A stretch of 64,000 bases of DNA from DASZQL01 sp964391865 (GCA_964391865.1 CAYMNQ010000001.1:1-64000), one strand, 5' to 3'; counted from the first letter of the stretch, positions 41,142 to 50,891 are shown. Made by a program: numbers and translations. Notes: generated by a model from the sequence alone, not told the origin.

Positions 41142-42644
41142 ATGATCAGCACCCGCCGTCGACTCGTCTTCGTTCCCGCCATTGTGTTCGCTCTTTGTTT
41201 GCCAGCCGCCGCGAGCGCTCGCCCCGAGCCCGTCGAGGCAACGGGTTCGCCCGGCCCGAAGCGCCCCGAGATCGCCGAGCGCGCCTTCTCCATTCCAAGC
41301 CTCGGTCTGTCGGTGCACCTGCCCGAGGGCGCCATTGTTGAGTCGTCGCGCCTTGAGGGGCTGCGCACCAGCATGGTCATCCGCCCGCCCGAAGCAGGAG
41401 TCGACTGGGTCATGCAGATTCACAACTCCGCCAGCAGCGACACTTCGCTGACGCTGACCGCGGTCCTCGACAGCATCATCGAACAGCAGCAGAACCGCAC
41501 AGTGGCACGCGATGCGCGCACGGGCCAGTCGCTCGGCACCTTCGGCCGCGCCTTCGACCGGGTCAACGACCTGCGCCTGGGCGGCACGCCCGCGCAGCGC
41601 GTCTACATCGAGAACACATCGAGCGGCGAGGGCGCGATCATCGGATACACCGTCGCGCAGACCGCGCCGGGGCGCTTTGTCATCTTCCAACTCGACTGCC
41701 CCAAGCCGCGCTTCGAGAGCGGCATCCGGCATCTCTTCGAAACCGTCGTCGCCAGCGCCGCGTTCCGCGACCCGGCCGAGCTCGGCGCCGACCGCGCCGC
41801 CGCCGTCCTCGCGGGCGATGGGTTCCTCAAGAGTCTCTCGACCACCGACCTCGAGGCCGCGCTCGACGAAGAGCCCATTTTCTACCGCATCTACCGCCCC
41901 GCTCCCAGCGGCTCTTCGAGCGACGCCGAGGAAGTCGCGTGGCAGCGCGTCCAGATGCGCCTCGGGCAGCTCGGAGAACTCAACCCGCGCAAAGCCAAGG
42001 ACTCGTGGAGCACGGAGGAACGCGAATTCGGATATCTCGTCCGCTCTGACGCACGCTCGTTCGTCGACGGCACGCTCCTCGACAGCGAGGGAATCTTTTT
42101 CCTCTCGCGCGATCGGCTCAACGAGCGTTCGACCATCCGAAACGTCGTGACCCGCGGCCGCGACAGCCAACAACTCACGCTCACCATCGTCCGGCGCGAC
42201 CGTCGGATGAGCGTGCTGACCGACCAGACGGGCCAGCCGCCGCGCACCGTGGAATACGACCTGCCGAAGGACGGCTACCTCTCGCGCGTCGAGCTGTACC
42301 TGCTGCCGCGGCTCGTCACGGCGGCGAACTTCCCAGCCGCGATGGGCTTCTACATCTACGACACTTCCTTGGGCAAGGTGACGCTGCGGCGCGAGTCCTT
42401 CGCGAGCGACGGGGGCGCGTGGACGCAGTCCACGCTCTTCACCGAGGACATCACGACGCCGATCGTCACCACGCTCGATAGGCAAGGCCGCATCATCCGC
42501 CAGCAGCTCACCAACGGGCAGATCATGGAGCCGATCGAGCAGGACCGGTTGAAGCGCCTGTGGGATTCGAAGCAGCTCCCCACGCCGCAAGCCAACCCAG
42601 ACGCGCCGGCGAAAGCCCCGCCGCGACGGAAGTCGGGGGGGTGA
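41142..42644 (+). CDS. secreted protein of unknown function
   Basis: 500 residues. Signal peptide: basic MISTRRR, hydrophobic LVFVPAIVFALCL, AAASA cleavage-like site near residue 25. The mature part alternates strands and helices and has a PxEGAIVESSRLEGLRTSMVI-like start; I recognise no family. The start ATG has GAGG 12-16 nt before it and TACACT 21 nt upstream, so it has a short normal leader. It probably sits in the periplasm or outside. A planctomycete-specific protein is likely. Confidence 0.7.
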   Translation: MISTRRRLVFVPAIVFALCLPAAASARPEPVEATGSPGPKRPEIAERAFSIPSLGLSVHLPEGAIVESSRLEGLRTSMVIRPPEAGVDWVMQIHNSASSDTSLTLTAVLDSIIEQQQNRTVARDARTGQSLGTFGRAFDRVNDLRLGGTPAQRVYIENTSSGEGAIIGYTVAQTAPGRFVIFQLDCPKPRFESGIRHLFETVVASAAFRDPAELGADRAAAVLAGDGFLKSLSTTDLEAALDEEPIFYRIYRPAPSGSSSDAEEVAWQRVQMRLGQLGELNPRKAKDSWSTEEREFGYLVRSDARSFVDGTLLDSEGIFFLSRDRLNERSTIRNVVTRGRDSQQLTLTIVRRDRRMSVLTDQTGQPPRTVEYDLPKDGYLSRVELYLLPRLVTAANFPAAMGFYIYDTSLGKVTLRRESFASDGGAWTQSTLFTEDITTPIVTTLDRQGRIIRQQLTNGQIMEPIEQDRLKRLWDSKQLPTPQANPDAPAKAPPRRKSGG

Positions 42645-42727
42645 TCGAGAATAGCAACCGACCCGAACCACCGGCACGCCGAGACGCGATCGTGGCCATT
42701 CGACGTCACGCCGTTCGAGGGTTCGCT

Positions 42728-44176
42728 TTATTCCGGGATGGCCTCGGGCACCGGCTCCGCGGCGGGCTGCTCTGGCGTCGGGGACGCCTCGCGGTCCAAG
42801 GATGCCGATTCGCCGGGCGTCTCTTCCGCCGGCGCTTCGCCGTCCTCGGCGGAAGGCGTTTCAGCCGGCTCGCCCTTCAGCATTTTCTCAGTCGCCGACA
42901 GTTGCTCCGCGAGGCGGGTGTATTGCTCGCTGCCCGCGCCTTGGAACGCGCCGGACGCGCCGGCGTACGCCTCTGCCGACGCCATGAGCGCCTGCTTGGA
43001 TTCTTCGAGGAACGCCGCGCCGGACTGCGTGAATTTCGCGGCGTCGCCCAGCGCTGGTGTCACAACGCCGAGTTCCGCCATGAAGGCGGCGGCGCGGGCG
43101 AGCGACTGCGATTTTTCGCGCTGCAAGCCGGCGATCGCGTGCTGGATCGTGCCGCCGGTGACAGCGACGGCCTGGCGGCTCCCGCCGTTGCGGGCCGCAC
43201 CGACCTTTGAATTCGCCGCGTTGTACTTGGTCAGCGCTTCATCGAATCGGGGCTTGACCTCCTCGGCGATCATCTTCTCGATCGCCGCCACCGATTCGGT
43301 GAGCTTCGCTTCCACCGCAGCCGCGCTGTCGAGCGAAGCGCTCACCTGCTCCTGCGTGAACTTCTGAAGATCGAGCAGCGACTGCTTTGCTTTGGCGAGC
43401 GAGTCCCTTTGCTGCTGGGCACGGCGGATCTCGAGCCTGATTTCCTCCGAGCGCGGCTCGTGCCGGCGCATCTCGGCTTCCAGTTCCGCCGCCGCCCGCT
43501 CGAAGCCGTCACCTTCGCGGCGCACCTCGGCGGCGCGTTTGGCCGCGTCGAGCCGGTCGCTGGAGATCATCTCGGACGACCCGCTAAGGATCGAGCGTTC
43601 CTGGGCGCGCTTGGCGTCTGCTTTCTCGGTCTCCGCCGCCGCCCGGTCGCGGAGCGCTTTGACTTTCTCTTCGTTCTTCGCCAGCTCGGCGGTCAGGCTT
43701 GCGATCTCGTCGGCACGTTCTTTCGATTGGGCGTCGAGTTTGGCAATGTCAGACGCCGGGCTGTACCCCTCGCGTGCGGCGGCGAGCGATCGCTGCTCTC
43801 GGAACAGCCCGAACTCGGCCCGCGCGGTGACGATCGCGGACGCGAGCGTGCTGTCCGCGGCGCGCGCCCGCGCCGCGATCAGTTCAGCTTGCCCCGCGGT
43901 CGCCTGCGCCAACAGCAGGTTCGCCGACGCCACCGACCCGGGGTCGCCCGAACCGATCTTCTCCTGCAGGTCGCGGATGACGTCGGCGTACTTGCGCTCG
44001 CGCAGCTCCGCGGGGGCAGCCGACCCGCCCGAGCCGGTGAGCGCCGTGAGCGTGTTCCGCGCGCGCCCTACGGCGTTGCTGAGTTCGCCCCCGCGATCGC
44101 AGGAGACCATCACCGCCAAGGGCAGCAGCCCGGCGGAAACAACCAAGGCACGAATCAGGGTGGTCTCGCGCTTCAT
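42728..44176 (-). CDS. lipoprotein with long coiled coil, unknown function
   Basis: 482 residues. A lipobox (AVMVSC, Cys26) after a hydrophobic stretch suggests a lipoprotein. The body is almost wholly alpha-helical and charged, with many heptad-like runs (e.g. LKDLEKH-like and ELAKNEEKVKALRDRAAAETEKADAKR), so a long coiled coil. A Pro/Glu-rich tail follows (about residues 445-482). No enzyme motif. The long coiled coil suggests a structural envelope role (inference). Confidence 0.7.
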   Translation of the reverse strand: MKRETTLIRALVVSAGLLPLAVMVSCDRGGELSNAVGRARNTLTALTGSGGSAAPAELRERKYADVIRDLQEKIGSGDPGSVASANLLLAQATAGQAELIAARARAADSTLASAIVTARAEFGLFREQRSLAAAREGYSPASDIAKLDAQSKERADEIASLTAELAKNEEKVKALRDRAAAETEKADAKRAQERSILSGSSEMISSDRLDAAKRAAEVRREGDGFERAAAELEAEMRRHEPRSEEIRLEIRRAQQQRDSLAKAKQSLLDLQKFTQEQVSASLDSAAAVEAKLTESVAAIEKMIAEEVKPRFDEALTKYNAANSKVGAARNGGSRQAVAVTGGTIQHAIAGLQREKSQSLARAAAFMAELGVVTPALGDAAKFTQSGAAFLEESKQALMASAEAYAGASGAFQGAGSEQYTRLAEQLSATEKMLKGEPAETPSAEDGEAPAEETPGESASLDREASPTPEQPAAEPVPEAIPE

Positions 44177-44282
44177 GCTCGATCCTGCGCTCCGGTGAAT
44201 GTCGGGCCGATGGCGATCGCCGCGCGGCCAGTCGGGAGTCTAAACGGTGCGAACCAAACCAGCCAGCGCCCCCCGTCCGCGT

Positions 44283-45587
44283 TCACCGCTCTACCGGTTC
44301 GTCCGGCCCGCGCGCCGGGGTCGCGCCCGTGTTCGCGCCCGGGGGCGTGTACTCGATGGGGTAGCTCGGGCGCGGGCGGTACATCTGCCGGACCCACTCG
44401 ACGGTGTCCTGGAACCGACGGGCGTCGCGCGATGTGAACGCAGGTGTCCAGCCGCGCACGAGCGGGTGCGGGAACGCCGAGTCGTCGCGCGGCAGGCCCA
44501 GGTGCATCAGCGGGCTAAGCACCGGGTTGTCGTAATTGATCAGCTCGCGCCCATCCTTGGTCTTGAAGCGTTCGAGGATGAGGAAATTGGTGTACGCCGT
44601 CGCGTCGGAATTCGGGCGGCGGTTCATCAGCATCAATCGCCCGGCATCCGGGCCGCCGTGGCAGCGAGAGGTGGCGCAGTTGTTGATGAGCCAGCCGGCG
44701 TGGACGGTGTCTTTGAACGTCGCCATGCTGCGCGGCTGGTCGACCACTTTGATCTCGGAGTACAGCTCGCGCGCCCGCACGCGGAACATCACGTCAAGAA
44801 TCGTCTGCGGCGGGCTGGCGATGAACGCTTCGCGACCGTCGCGCGATGTCGGGATCAGCGGGTGATCGGGGTACTTCGCGAGGAGTTTCTCGACCGCTTC
44901 GCGCGGGATGATGACCCGGGGCGGGTCGGCGAGGTCGATCTCGTACACCTTGATCAGATTGACCTGCTCTTCGCTCAGCAGCGGGAATTCCGAGGGCAGC
45001 AGGCGGCGCGACACGTCGGGGCGCTCGCGATCGGGCGGCATGGGTCCCCCGCCGCCGCTCCGCGCCGAAGTCCCTTCCAGCTTGATGACTTGAGCGAGGA
45101 GCTGCTGCTGCCGAAGCGCTTCGACGTTCTTCGGTTCCTCACGAAGAACAAGCTCGATGTCCTCCCGCGCTTCCTCGTAGAGCCGATGCCGTCGCGACCA
45201 ATCCGCCAGCCCGAGCAATCGCTCAAGATCGTTTTCTTTCACCAGCGCTCGCATCTGCCGGTACCGCTCGATCGCGGGCGGCAGCACGACGATGCGGTCG
45301 ATCGACTCCCGGTCCAGCGTCACCGCGACCGCGGCGATGCGCACGACGGCGGTGGTGGGCGTGCCCGAGACGTAGACCCCTTCCACCTGCCGCCCGTCCT
45401 TGAAGATGATCTTGACCTCGTCGTCCTTTCGCGCTTCGCGCCGGATTGGCGTCGGTTCCGCTAGCGCGGGGGAGCTCGCTTCGGGCGATGACGGCGGCCC
45501 GGCAGCGGGAGTCGGCTCCGCCTGCACCGCCCTCAGCATGGGAAGGCATATCGCCGCGATTGAGATCAGCATCAAGGTGCGTGTCAT
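44283..45587 (-). CDS. secreted protein with unusual CxxxxCH motif, possible cytochrome
   Basis: 434 residues from ATG 45587. Signal peptide MTRTLMLISIAAICLPMLRAVQA. A beta-rich segment (VKIIFKDGRQVEGVYVSGTP) follows, then a helical part, and near residue 305 the motif CATSRCHGG. It has four residues between the cysteines instead of two, a spacing known for some c-type heme sites. Upstream in-frame sequence to 45881 was rejected because the signal peptide starts at 45587. Function unknown; planctomycetes have many such heme-like secreted proteins. Confidence 0.72.
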   Translation of the reverse strand: MTRTLMLISIAAICLPMLRAVQAEPTPAAGPPSSPEASSPALAEPTPIRREARKDDEVKIIFKDGRQVEGVYVSGTPTTAVVRIAAVAVTLDRESIDRIVVLPPAIERYRQMRALVKENDLERLLGLADWSRRHRLYEEAREDIELVLREEPKNVEALRQQQLLAQVIKLEGTSARSGGGGPMPPDRERPDVSRRLLPSEFPLLSEEQVNLIKVYEIDLADPPRVIIPREAVEKLLAKYPDHPLIPTSRDGREAFIASPPQTILDVMFRVRARELYSEIKVVDQPRSMATFKDTVHAGWLINNCATSRCHGGPDAGRLMLMNRRPNSDATAYTNFLILERFKTKDGRELINYDNPVLSPLMHLGLPRDDSAFPHPLVRGWTPAFTSRDARRFQDTVEWVRQMYRPRPSYPIEYTPPGANTGATPARGPDEPVER

Positions 45588-45950
45588 CGAGGCGTATTCT
45601 CCCGTTTCCGGCGGGGCCGTCCAATCGTGCGGGAACTTCGCCATCAGACGTTGGACGCAGCCCAACGACCGGGGTTCTGGGCGAACTCTCATCCAGAATG
45701 ACGATCGTCCCCAAGGGTTTACCCAACAAAAAGCGATCGAAGAGCAAGAATTTTCCCCGATTGGCTTGACCACCGGCGCGGTTTGTGTGCTATACTTCAG
45801 GTGACGTGTTTCTTCCCTCCTACCCACCGTACTTCCCCCGGTATGGTGGGGTTTATTCCCGGACATGAGAACGTCTGACAAGATCCCGATCTGCGGGCTT
45901 GTCGTGATTATTCGGCGCTCGGCCGGGATGCACTTGGCATTCGTCCGGAA
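45588..45950. promoter_or_regulatory. intergenic region with strong orphan plus-strand promoter
   Basis: 363 bp with no protein gene supported. The plus strand has TTGACC (45766-45771), 19 nt, and TATACT (45791-45796) with an extended TGn before it and an A/T-rich segment upstream. A hairpin follows at 45823-45850. Confidence 0.55.
45803..45857 (+). ncRNA. candidate small RNA with terminal hairpin
   Basis: Following the strong promoter, a transcript of ~55 nt would end in a hairpin: CCCACCGTAC (45823-45832) pairs with GTATGGTGGG (45841-45850), loop of 8, then GTTTATT. There is no plus-strand gene within reach. Candidate only. Confidence 0.3.
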
Positions 45951-46427
45951 TCAGCGGCGGGTTTCACGCTCGCGGCGCCGGGCGCTGAGGCCCTGTTCGC
46001 CGGATTCAACCGTGCCGTTAACGACCGCCAGGGCGATCCAACCTCCGGACAACTCGAACTCCGCCTTCACCAGATCGCTGGGCGGCTCGGTGGCGAAGAA
46101 ACCGCCCGCGCGGAATGGCTCGCCGTACTCGTTGTAGAAATCGTTGAGCGAGAACTCGATCGTCTCGCCCGGCGCAAAGCGGTCGACGATGCGCGAGAAC
46201 TCCTGGTTCAGCCACAGGCGCTTGCCGGAGAAATCGCGCGACGACGAGTTCGCCAGCAGGATTCTCGTCTCGCGCCGATAGACCTGGATGTCGGCTTCTC
46301 CCGCGCGCGCGAAGCTCGCGGGATATTCCATCGCACGATCAGGACGATAGCCCGTGCCGCAGGCGACGAGCGTGAGCAGCGAAACGCCGAGGAGAATCCG
46401 CGAGAACGGCGCGAGTGGAGTGGTCAT
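45951..46427 (-). CDS. small lipoprotein, unknown function
   Basis: 158 residues. Lipobox LTLVAC (Cys23) after a hydrophobic stretch gives a lipoprotein signal. The rest (EADIQVYRRETRILLANSSSRDFSG, LWLNQEFSRIVDRFAPGETIEFSL) is a small beta-rich domain. I recognise no family. Divergent from dus with a 20-bp gap. Confidence 0.65.
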   Translation of the reverse strand: MTTPLAPFSRILLGVSLLTLVACGTGYRPDRAMEYPASFARAGEADIQVYRRETRILLANSSSRDFSGKRLWLNQEFSRIVDRFAPGETIEFSLNDFYNEYGEPFRAGGFFATEPPSDLVKAEFELSGGWIALAVVNGTVESGEQGLSARRRERETRR

Positions 46428-46447
46428 GCCCTTCTATACTCGCCCGG
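46428..46447. promoter_or_regulatory. overlapping divergent -10 elements
   Basis: TATACT (46435-46440) serves dus on the plus strand, 7 nt before its ATG; on the minus strand TATAGA (46438-46433) lies 5 nt before the lipoprotein ATG. The two -10 hexamers overlap, so only one polymerase at a time can bind. Confidence 0.55.
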
Positions 46448-47659
46448 ATGTCGTGCGATGGCAACAACGCGACCCCGCCCAGCCCGGCGATCGCTCCCGG
46501 CGCGGAGCGGATTGACCCGGCGGAGGTCGCCGCGCGCACGCGGGTTGATCCGCGGATACCCGCGCTCGTGCCGGGGTTCGATGCCCCGTTTTTTCAAGCT
46601 GGACTGGCGGGCTACTCCGATGCCGCCATGCGGATCATCGCGCGGCGGCACGGGTGCCCCTTCTGCGTCACCGAAGCGCTCCTCGACCGCACGCTGCTGG
46701 GCGGCGGGCGCGGTTTCGCGAAGGCGGACCTGGGCGAACTGGAGGACAACATCCCGGGGGGCATCGAGGACCAGCCGCTGAGCGGGCAGATCATGGGCAG
46801 CGACCCGCGCGAGATGGCCGACGCCGCCGTGAAGATGATCGAACAGCCCAAGCGCTCGGCGCGCCGGCTGCGCGCGGGTGACGATCCTGACGCCACCGCG
46901 CTCAGCTTCGCCACCATCGACGTGAACCTCGCGTGCCCGGTGAAGAAGATCAAAGCAAAGGCCCGCGGCGGGCACTGGCTGCGCGAGCCGGATGGCGCGA
47001 TCGAGATTCTCGAAGCCGTGCGGCGCGCACTCCCGGACGACGTGCTGACGACCGTGAAGCTCCGGCGTGGCAGCGATGATTCCGCCGAGGCGGAACGGAA
47101 CTTCTTCCGCATTTACGACGCGGTGTACGACCTGGGCTATTCGTGGGCGACGGTGCACGGGCGCACCGTCGAGCAGAAGTACATCGGCCCTTCGCGCTGG
47201 ACGTTCCTGCGTGATCTCGTGCAGCGCACGCCGCAGCGCATCGTCTTCGGCTCGGGCGACGTATGGGAGGTGAACGACATCTTCCGCATGCTCGAGTACA
47301 CGGGCGTCAGCGCGGTATCCGTTGCACGCGGGTGCATCGGGAACCCGTGGGTATTCCGGCAGGCGCGGCAGATGATGCTGGGCCTGCCGCCCGCGCCGCC
47401 GACCGTTGAGGAACAGCGGGCCGTGCTGCTCGAACACTTCGAACTGTCGATGGCGGTCAACGGCGAGAACCGCGCGAGCCAGTTGATGCGCAAGTTCGCC
47501 ATCCGCTTCGCGGCGCACCACCCGGCGGGGGATGAGGTGCGGCGTCGGTTCATCGCGGTGCGCGGGATCGGGGACTGGCGGGCGGTTCTCGACGAGCACT
47601 ATTCGGGCGCGGAGTCCGGCACGATCACAGCAACAGGCGTAGGCCGCCCGCGCGGCTGA
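46448..47659 (+). CDS. dus: tRNA-dihydrouridine synthase
   Basis: 403 residues. Dus fold with AGYSDAAMR at the FMN site, DVNLACPVKKIK with the catalytic Cys, TVKLRRG, VHGRT, and GSGDVWEVNDI with SVARGCIGNPWVF at the C-terminal side. It reduces uridine in tRNA. The segment SARRLRAGDDPDATALS before the active site is an insert of ~20 residues compared with usual DusB. The ATG at 46448 is supported by TATACT 7 nt upstream. Confidence 0.9.
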   Translation: MSCDGNNATPPSPAIAPGAERIDPAEVAARTRVDPRIPALVPGFDAPFFQAGLAGYSDAAMRIIARRHGCPFCVTEALLDRTLLGGGRGFAKADLGELEDNIPGGIEDQPLSGQIMGSDPREMADAAVKMIEQPKRSARRLRAGDDPDATALSFATIDVNLACPVKKIKAKARGGHWLREPDGAIEILEAVRRALPDDVLTTVKLRRGSDDSAEAERNFFRIYDAVYDLGYSWATVHGRTVEQKYIGPSRWTFLRDLVQRTPQRIVFGSGDVWEVNDIFRMLEYTGVSAVSVARGCIGNPWVFRQARQMMLGLPPAPPTVEEQRAVLLEHFELSMAVNGENRASQLMRKFAIRFAAHHPAGDEVRRRFIAVRGIGDWRAVLDEHYSGAESGTITATGVGRPRG

Positions 47660-47841
47660 GAGCCGCATGCCAGTCGCCACCCCACGACTCGTCCCCTGAA
47701 ACCGGGCCGACAACAGACCGGTTCTCAAGTTCAGAGCGTGGAATCACTCCGCCGCTGTGCCTGGCGATAATCCGCCGCGGTCGCGTATCCGATGCAGCAT
47801 GGCCCGCACCGAGAGTCCGATCATGATCGGCCGGGCTTTGC

Positions 47842-50703
47842 ATGGAAAACACACAAGAGCAGACCGACGGGATTCCCGGCGACGCGAGACACCGCCGTCG
47901 CACCGCGCTGCGGCGCTGGACGCCGCTCGCGGTGCTGGTCATTGGGCTGGTCGCCACGGCGGCGGCCGTGCAGCAGATGACGCGCGCGCGCGACAGAGTG
48001 TCGGCGGCGGCATTCGCGCGCCTGGTTGAGCGTGCAGAGTCGATCATCAGAGATGACTTCCGTCGGTTTGAGTACGGGCTTCGCGGCGGGCGCGGCGTCT
48101 TCATCGCGAGCGCGCACGTCACCCGGGACGACTGGCGGGCGTACACGAGTTCGCGCGACCTGAACAAAGAGTTCTTCGGCGCGCTCGGCTACGGCTTCAT
48201 CGAGCGCGTTCGGCGGGAGCGGCTCGATGAGTTCATCGCCCAAGCCCGCGCCGACGGCTGCGCGGACTTTGCGGTGAAGACATCGGGGAACGCGGATGAT
48301 CTGTTCATCATCAAGTACATCGAGCCGCTCGCGAGCAACGCGCCGGAGCTGGGCTACGACGTGGGCGGCGAGCCAAACCGACGTGATACCGCCGAGCGTG
48401 CGATGCGCACGGGTCAACCCGCCCTCACCGCCAGAATCTCGCTGGTCCAGGCCCCGGGGCGGACCGGATTCCTCTACTTAATACCGCTGTATCTCGGCGG
48501 CGCATCACCCGACACGGAGGCAGAGCGGGTGGCGCGATGCGTCGGCTGGGTCTACGCACCCATCTTGCTCGAGCAATCGCTCAGCGGTCTTAGCCGTGAA
48601 CTCGACCACATGCTCGATGTCGAGATCTTCGACGGCCGCACAGCGAGCCCTGACACGCTGCTCTGGGCAACGGACGGGCACATCGATGATGTCGAAGAGT
48701 CCGCGTGGTTTGACCAGCGACTCGCTCGTCGATCGCACTACACGATGATCCCGCTCGATATTGGTGGGCGGCCGTGGTCCGTGTGGCTCAGCACGCGCCG
48801 CGAGTTCGACGCGACGCACCGTGACGAACCGCTGCGGACCGCCGGCATCATGGGCATCGTGCTGAGTGCGCTCGGCGCTGGTCTGGCGTGGTCCCTGGCC
48901 GCCTCACATTCGCGCACCATCCGTCTGGCGGACGAGATGACGCGGCACCTGCGGGTCGCGCAGGACGAACTCCGCGCCACGCTGGCGCAGACTACGACGC
49001 TCAAGGATGAGTTGGCGTTCCAGAAACTCGCTCTCGACCACGCCGCCATCGTGGCGGTCACCGACGGGAAGGGGAGGATCACCTACGCGAACAACAAATT
49101 CTGCGAGCTCAGCAAGTACTCACGCGAGGAACTGATCGGGCAGGACCATCGGCTGCTCAACTCGGGGCATCACCCGAAACAGTTCTTCAAGGAGATGTAC
49201 GCCGCCATCGCTCGCGGGCACACCTGGCACGGGCAGCTCCGCAACCGGGCGAAGGACGGCTCGTTCTACTGGGTCGACACGACGATCGTACCGTTCGTCG
49301 ACACCGAAGGTTCGGTCGAGCGCTACGTGGCGATCCGTGCCGACATCACCGCGCGGAAGGACGCGGAAGAGCAGGCGTTGAAGGCCCTCGACGACTTGAA
49401 CAGGGCGCGGGAACTGGTTGAACGCAACTCCGCCGACCTCGCGGCGAAGAACAACGAGCTCGAACGCGCCCGCGCGGAGGCCGAGCATCTGCGCCGGCAG
49501 GCGGAAGCGGACGCGATCGTCGCCGACACCTTCCGCGAGCAAGCAGAGGAGGCGACCCGCTCGAAGAGCGCGTTTCTCGCCAATATGAGCCACGAGATCC
49601 GCACGCCGATGACCGCGATTCTGGGTTACGCGGACCTGCTGGCGCAGACGGACGACGCCGTGACACCCGACCAGCTGCGTGATTATGTCACGACCATCCG
49701 GCGCAACGGCGAGCACCTGCTCACCATCATCAACGACATCCTCGACCTCTCCAAGATCGAGGCGGGGAAACTCGTCATCGAGCGCACGGGCTGCTCGCCC
49801 GGCGCCATCCTGCGCGACGCGGCGGACCTCGTCTCGCCGCGGGTCAAGGAGAAGGGCATCACGCTCCGCACCGAGGCGCTGCCCGGCACGCCCGACGCCA
49901 TCGTCGCCGACCCCACCCGCGTGCGGCAGTGCGTGCTGAATCTCGTGAGCAACGCCGTCAAGTTCACCGACCGCGGCGAGGTGCGCGTCGAACTCTCATC
50001 GCGCACGATCGAGGGCACGCCGGGCGTCATCATCGAGTACCGCGTCATCGATTCGGGCGTCGGCATGTCGCCCTCGCAGCTGGCGCGACTGTTCCAGCCG
50101 TTCATGCAGGCGGATTCCTCAACGACGCGCCGCTATGGCGGCACCGGGCTTGGACTGGCGATTACCCGGCGGCTCGCCGAAATGATGGGCGGGACCGTCG
50201 CCGCCGAGAGCAGCGAGGGACAGGGTTCCGTGTTCACATTCACGTTCCGGGCGGAGGCATCGGCGGACACGCCTGTCGCGGCGACAGTTGCCGCCTCGTC
50301 GGCCCATCGGCTCGCGGGGCGCATCCTCCTCGCCGAGGACGGGCCTGACAACCAGCGGCTCATCACGCATCACTTGAAGAGAGCGGGGGCGGACGTGCGG
50401 GTTGTCGACAACGGGCGCGCGGCGGTGGACGCCGCGCTCGAAGCCGAACACAACGGCGCACCGTTCGACGTCATCCTCATGGACATGCAGATGCCCGTGC
50501 TCGATGGTTACGGCGCGGTCAATGAACTTCGCGCCGCGGGGTACACGCGCCCGATCATCGCGCTGACCGCGCACGCGATGGCGGGCGATCGGCAGAAATG
50601 CCTCGACGCCGGGTGCGATGACTACGCGAGCAAACCGATTGATCGTGCGGCGTTGATCGAGACGTGCGCGAGTCTCATGCAGAGTGCTGGAAGCCCGACG
50701 TGA
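47842..50703 (+). CDS. hybrid sensor histidine kinase (CHASE-PAS-HisKA-HATPase-REC)
   Basis: 953 residues. Order: transmembrane 1 (about 30-50), extracytoplasmic CHASE-like domain (about 60-320), transmembrane 2 (about 330-350, MGIVLSALGAGLAWSLA), PAS (385-500, AIVAVTDGKGRITYANNKFCELS), coiled coil, HisKA with MSHEIRTPM (His584), HATPase (GTGLGLAITRRLAEMMGGTV), and receiver with Asp881 in ILMDMQMPVLDG. It is preceded by 182 nt without gene. No cognate response regulator with an output domain lies nearby, so the output is unknown. Confidence 0.9.
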   Translation: MENTQEQTDGIPGDARHRRRTALRRWTPLAVLVIGLVATAAAVQQMTRARDRVSAAAFARLVERAESIIRDDFRRFEYGLRGGRGVFIASAHVTRDDWRAYTSSRDLNKEFFGALGYGFIERVRRERLDEFIAQARADGCADFAVKTSGNADDLFIIKYIEPLASNAPELGYDVGGEPNRRDTAERAMRTGQPALTARISLVQAPGRTGFLYLIPLYLGGASPDTEAERVARCVGWVYAPILLEQSLSGLSRELDHMLDVEIFDGRTASPDTLLWATDGHIDDVEESAWFDQRLARRSHYTMIPLDIGGRPWSVWLSTRREFDATHRDEPLRTAGIMGIVLSALGAGLAWSLAASHSRTIRLADEMTRHLRVAQDELRATLAQTTTLKDELAFQKLALDHAAIVAVTDGKGRITYANNKFCELSKYSREELIGQDHRLLNSGHHPKQFFKEMYAAIARGHTWHGQLRNRAKDGSFYWVDTTIVPFVDTEGSVERYVAIRADITARKDAEEQALKALDDLNRARELVERNSADLAAKNNELERARAEAEHLRRQAEADAIVADTFREQAEEATRSKSAFLANMSHEIRTPMTAILGYADLLAQTDDAVTPDQLRDYVTTIRRNGEHLLTIINDILDLSKIEAGKLVIERTGCSPGAILRDAADLVSPRVKEKGITLRTEALPGTPDAIVADPTRVRQCVLNLVSNAVKFTDRGEVRVELSSRTIEGTPGVIIEYRVIDSGVGMSPSQLARLFQPFMQADSSTTRRYGGTGLGLAITRRLAEMMGGTVAAESSEGQGSVFTFTFRAEASADTPVAATVAASSAHRLAGRILLAEDGPDNQRLITHHLKRAGADVRVVDNGRAAVDAALEAEHNGAPFDVILMDMQMPVLDGYGAVNELRAAGYTRPIIALTAHAMAGDRQKCLDAGCDDYASKPIDRAALIETCASLMQSAGSPT

Positions 50704-50761
50704 CCCTGACCCCTTCCCGGGGCTGGTCCATGGCGCTCACGTCGCGCGTCATCAATTCAAG

Positions 50762-50848
50762 CGGTTGGGGAGGGATTCGAACCCTCGTAGGACTTACGCC
50801 CTAAACGGTTTTCAAGACCGTTGCCATCAGCCGCTCGGCCACCCAACC
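50762..50848 (-). tRNA. tRNA-Ser(UGA)
   Basis: Full cloverleaf on the minus strand: acceptor GGTTGGG/CCCAACC, anticodon loop CTTGAAA with UGA (read as UCA Ser codon), long variable arm AGGGCGTAAGTCCT typical of serine tRNA, T loop GGTTCGAATCC. The discriminator base is G and CCA is not encoded. Confidence 0.96.
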
Positions 50849-50891
50849 GTCACTCGTGTCGCGCCGCGTCGGCGCGGGTTTCATGCCGGCG

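Noticed and set aside
40887..42677. 596-codon minus-strand frame opposite the secreted 500-residue protein
   Set aside because: It would run through the S10 promoter and lacks any domain; the plus-strand gene has a signal peptide.
45865..46137. 90-codon plus-strand frame downstream of the orphan promoter
   Set aside because: It is mostly antisense to the lipoprotein gene and has no Shine-Dalgarno or protein-like features.
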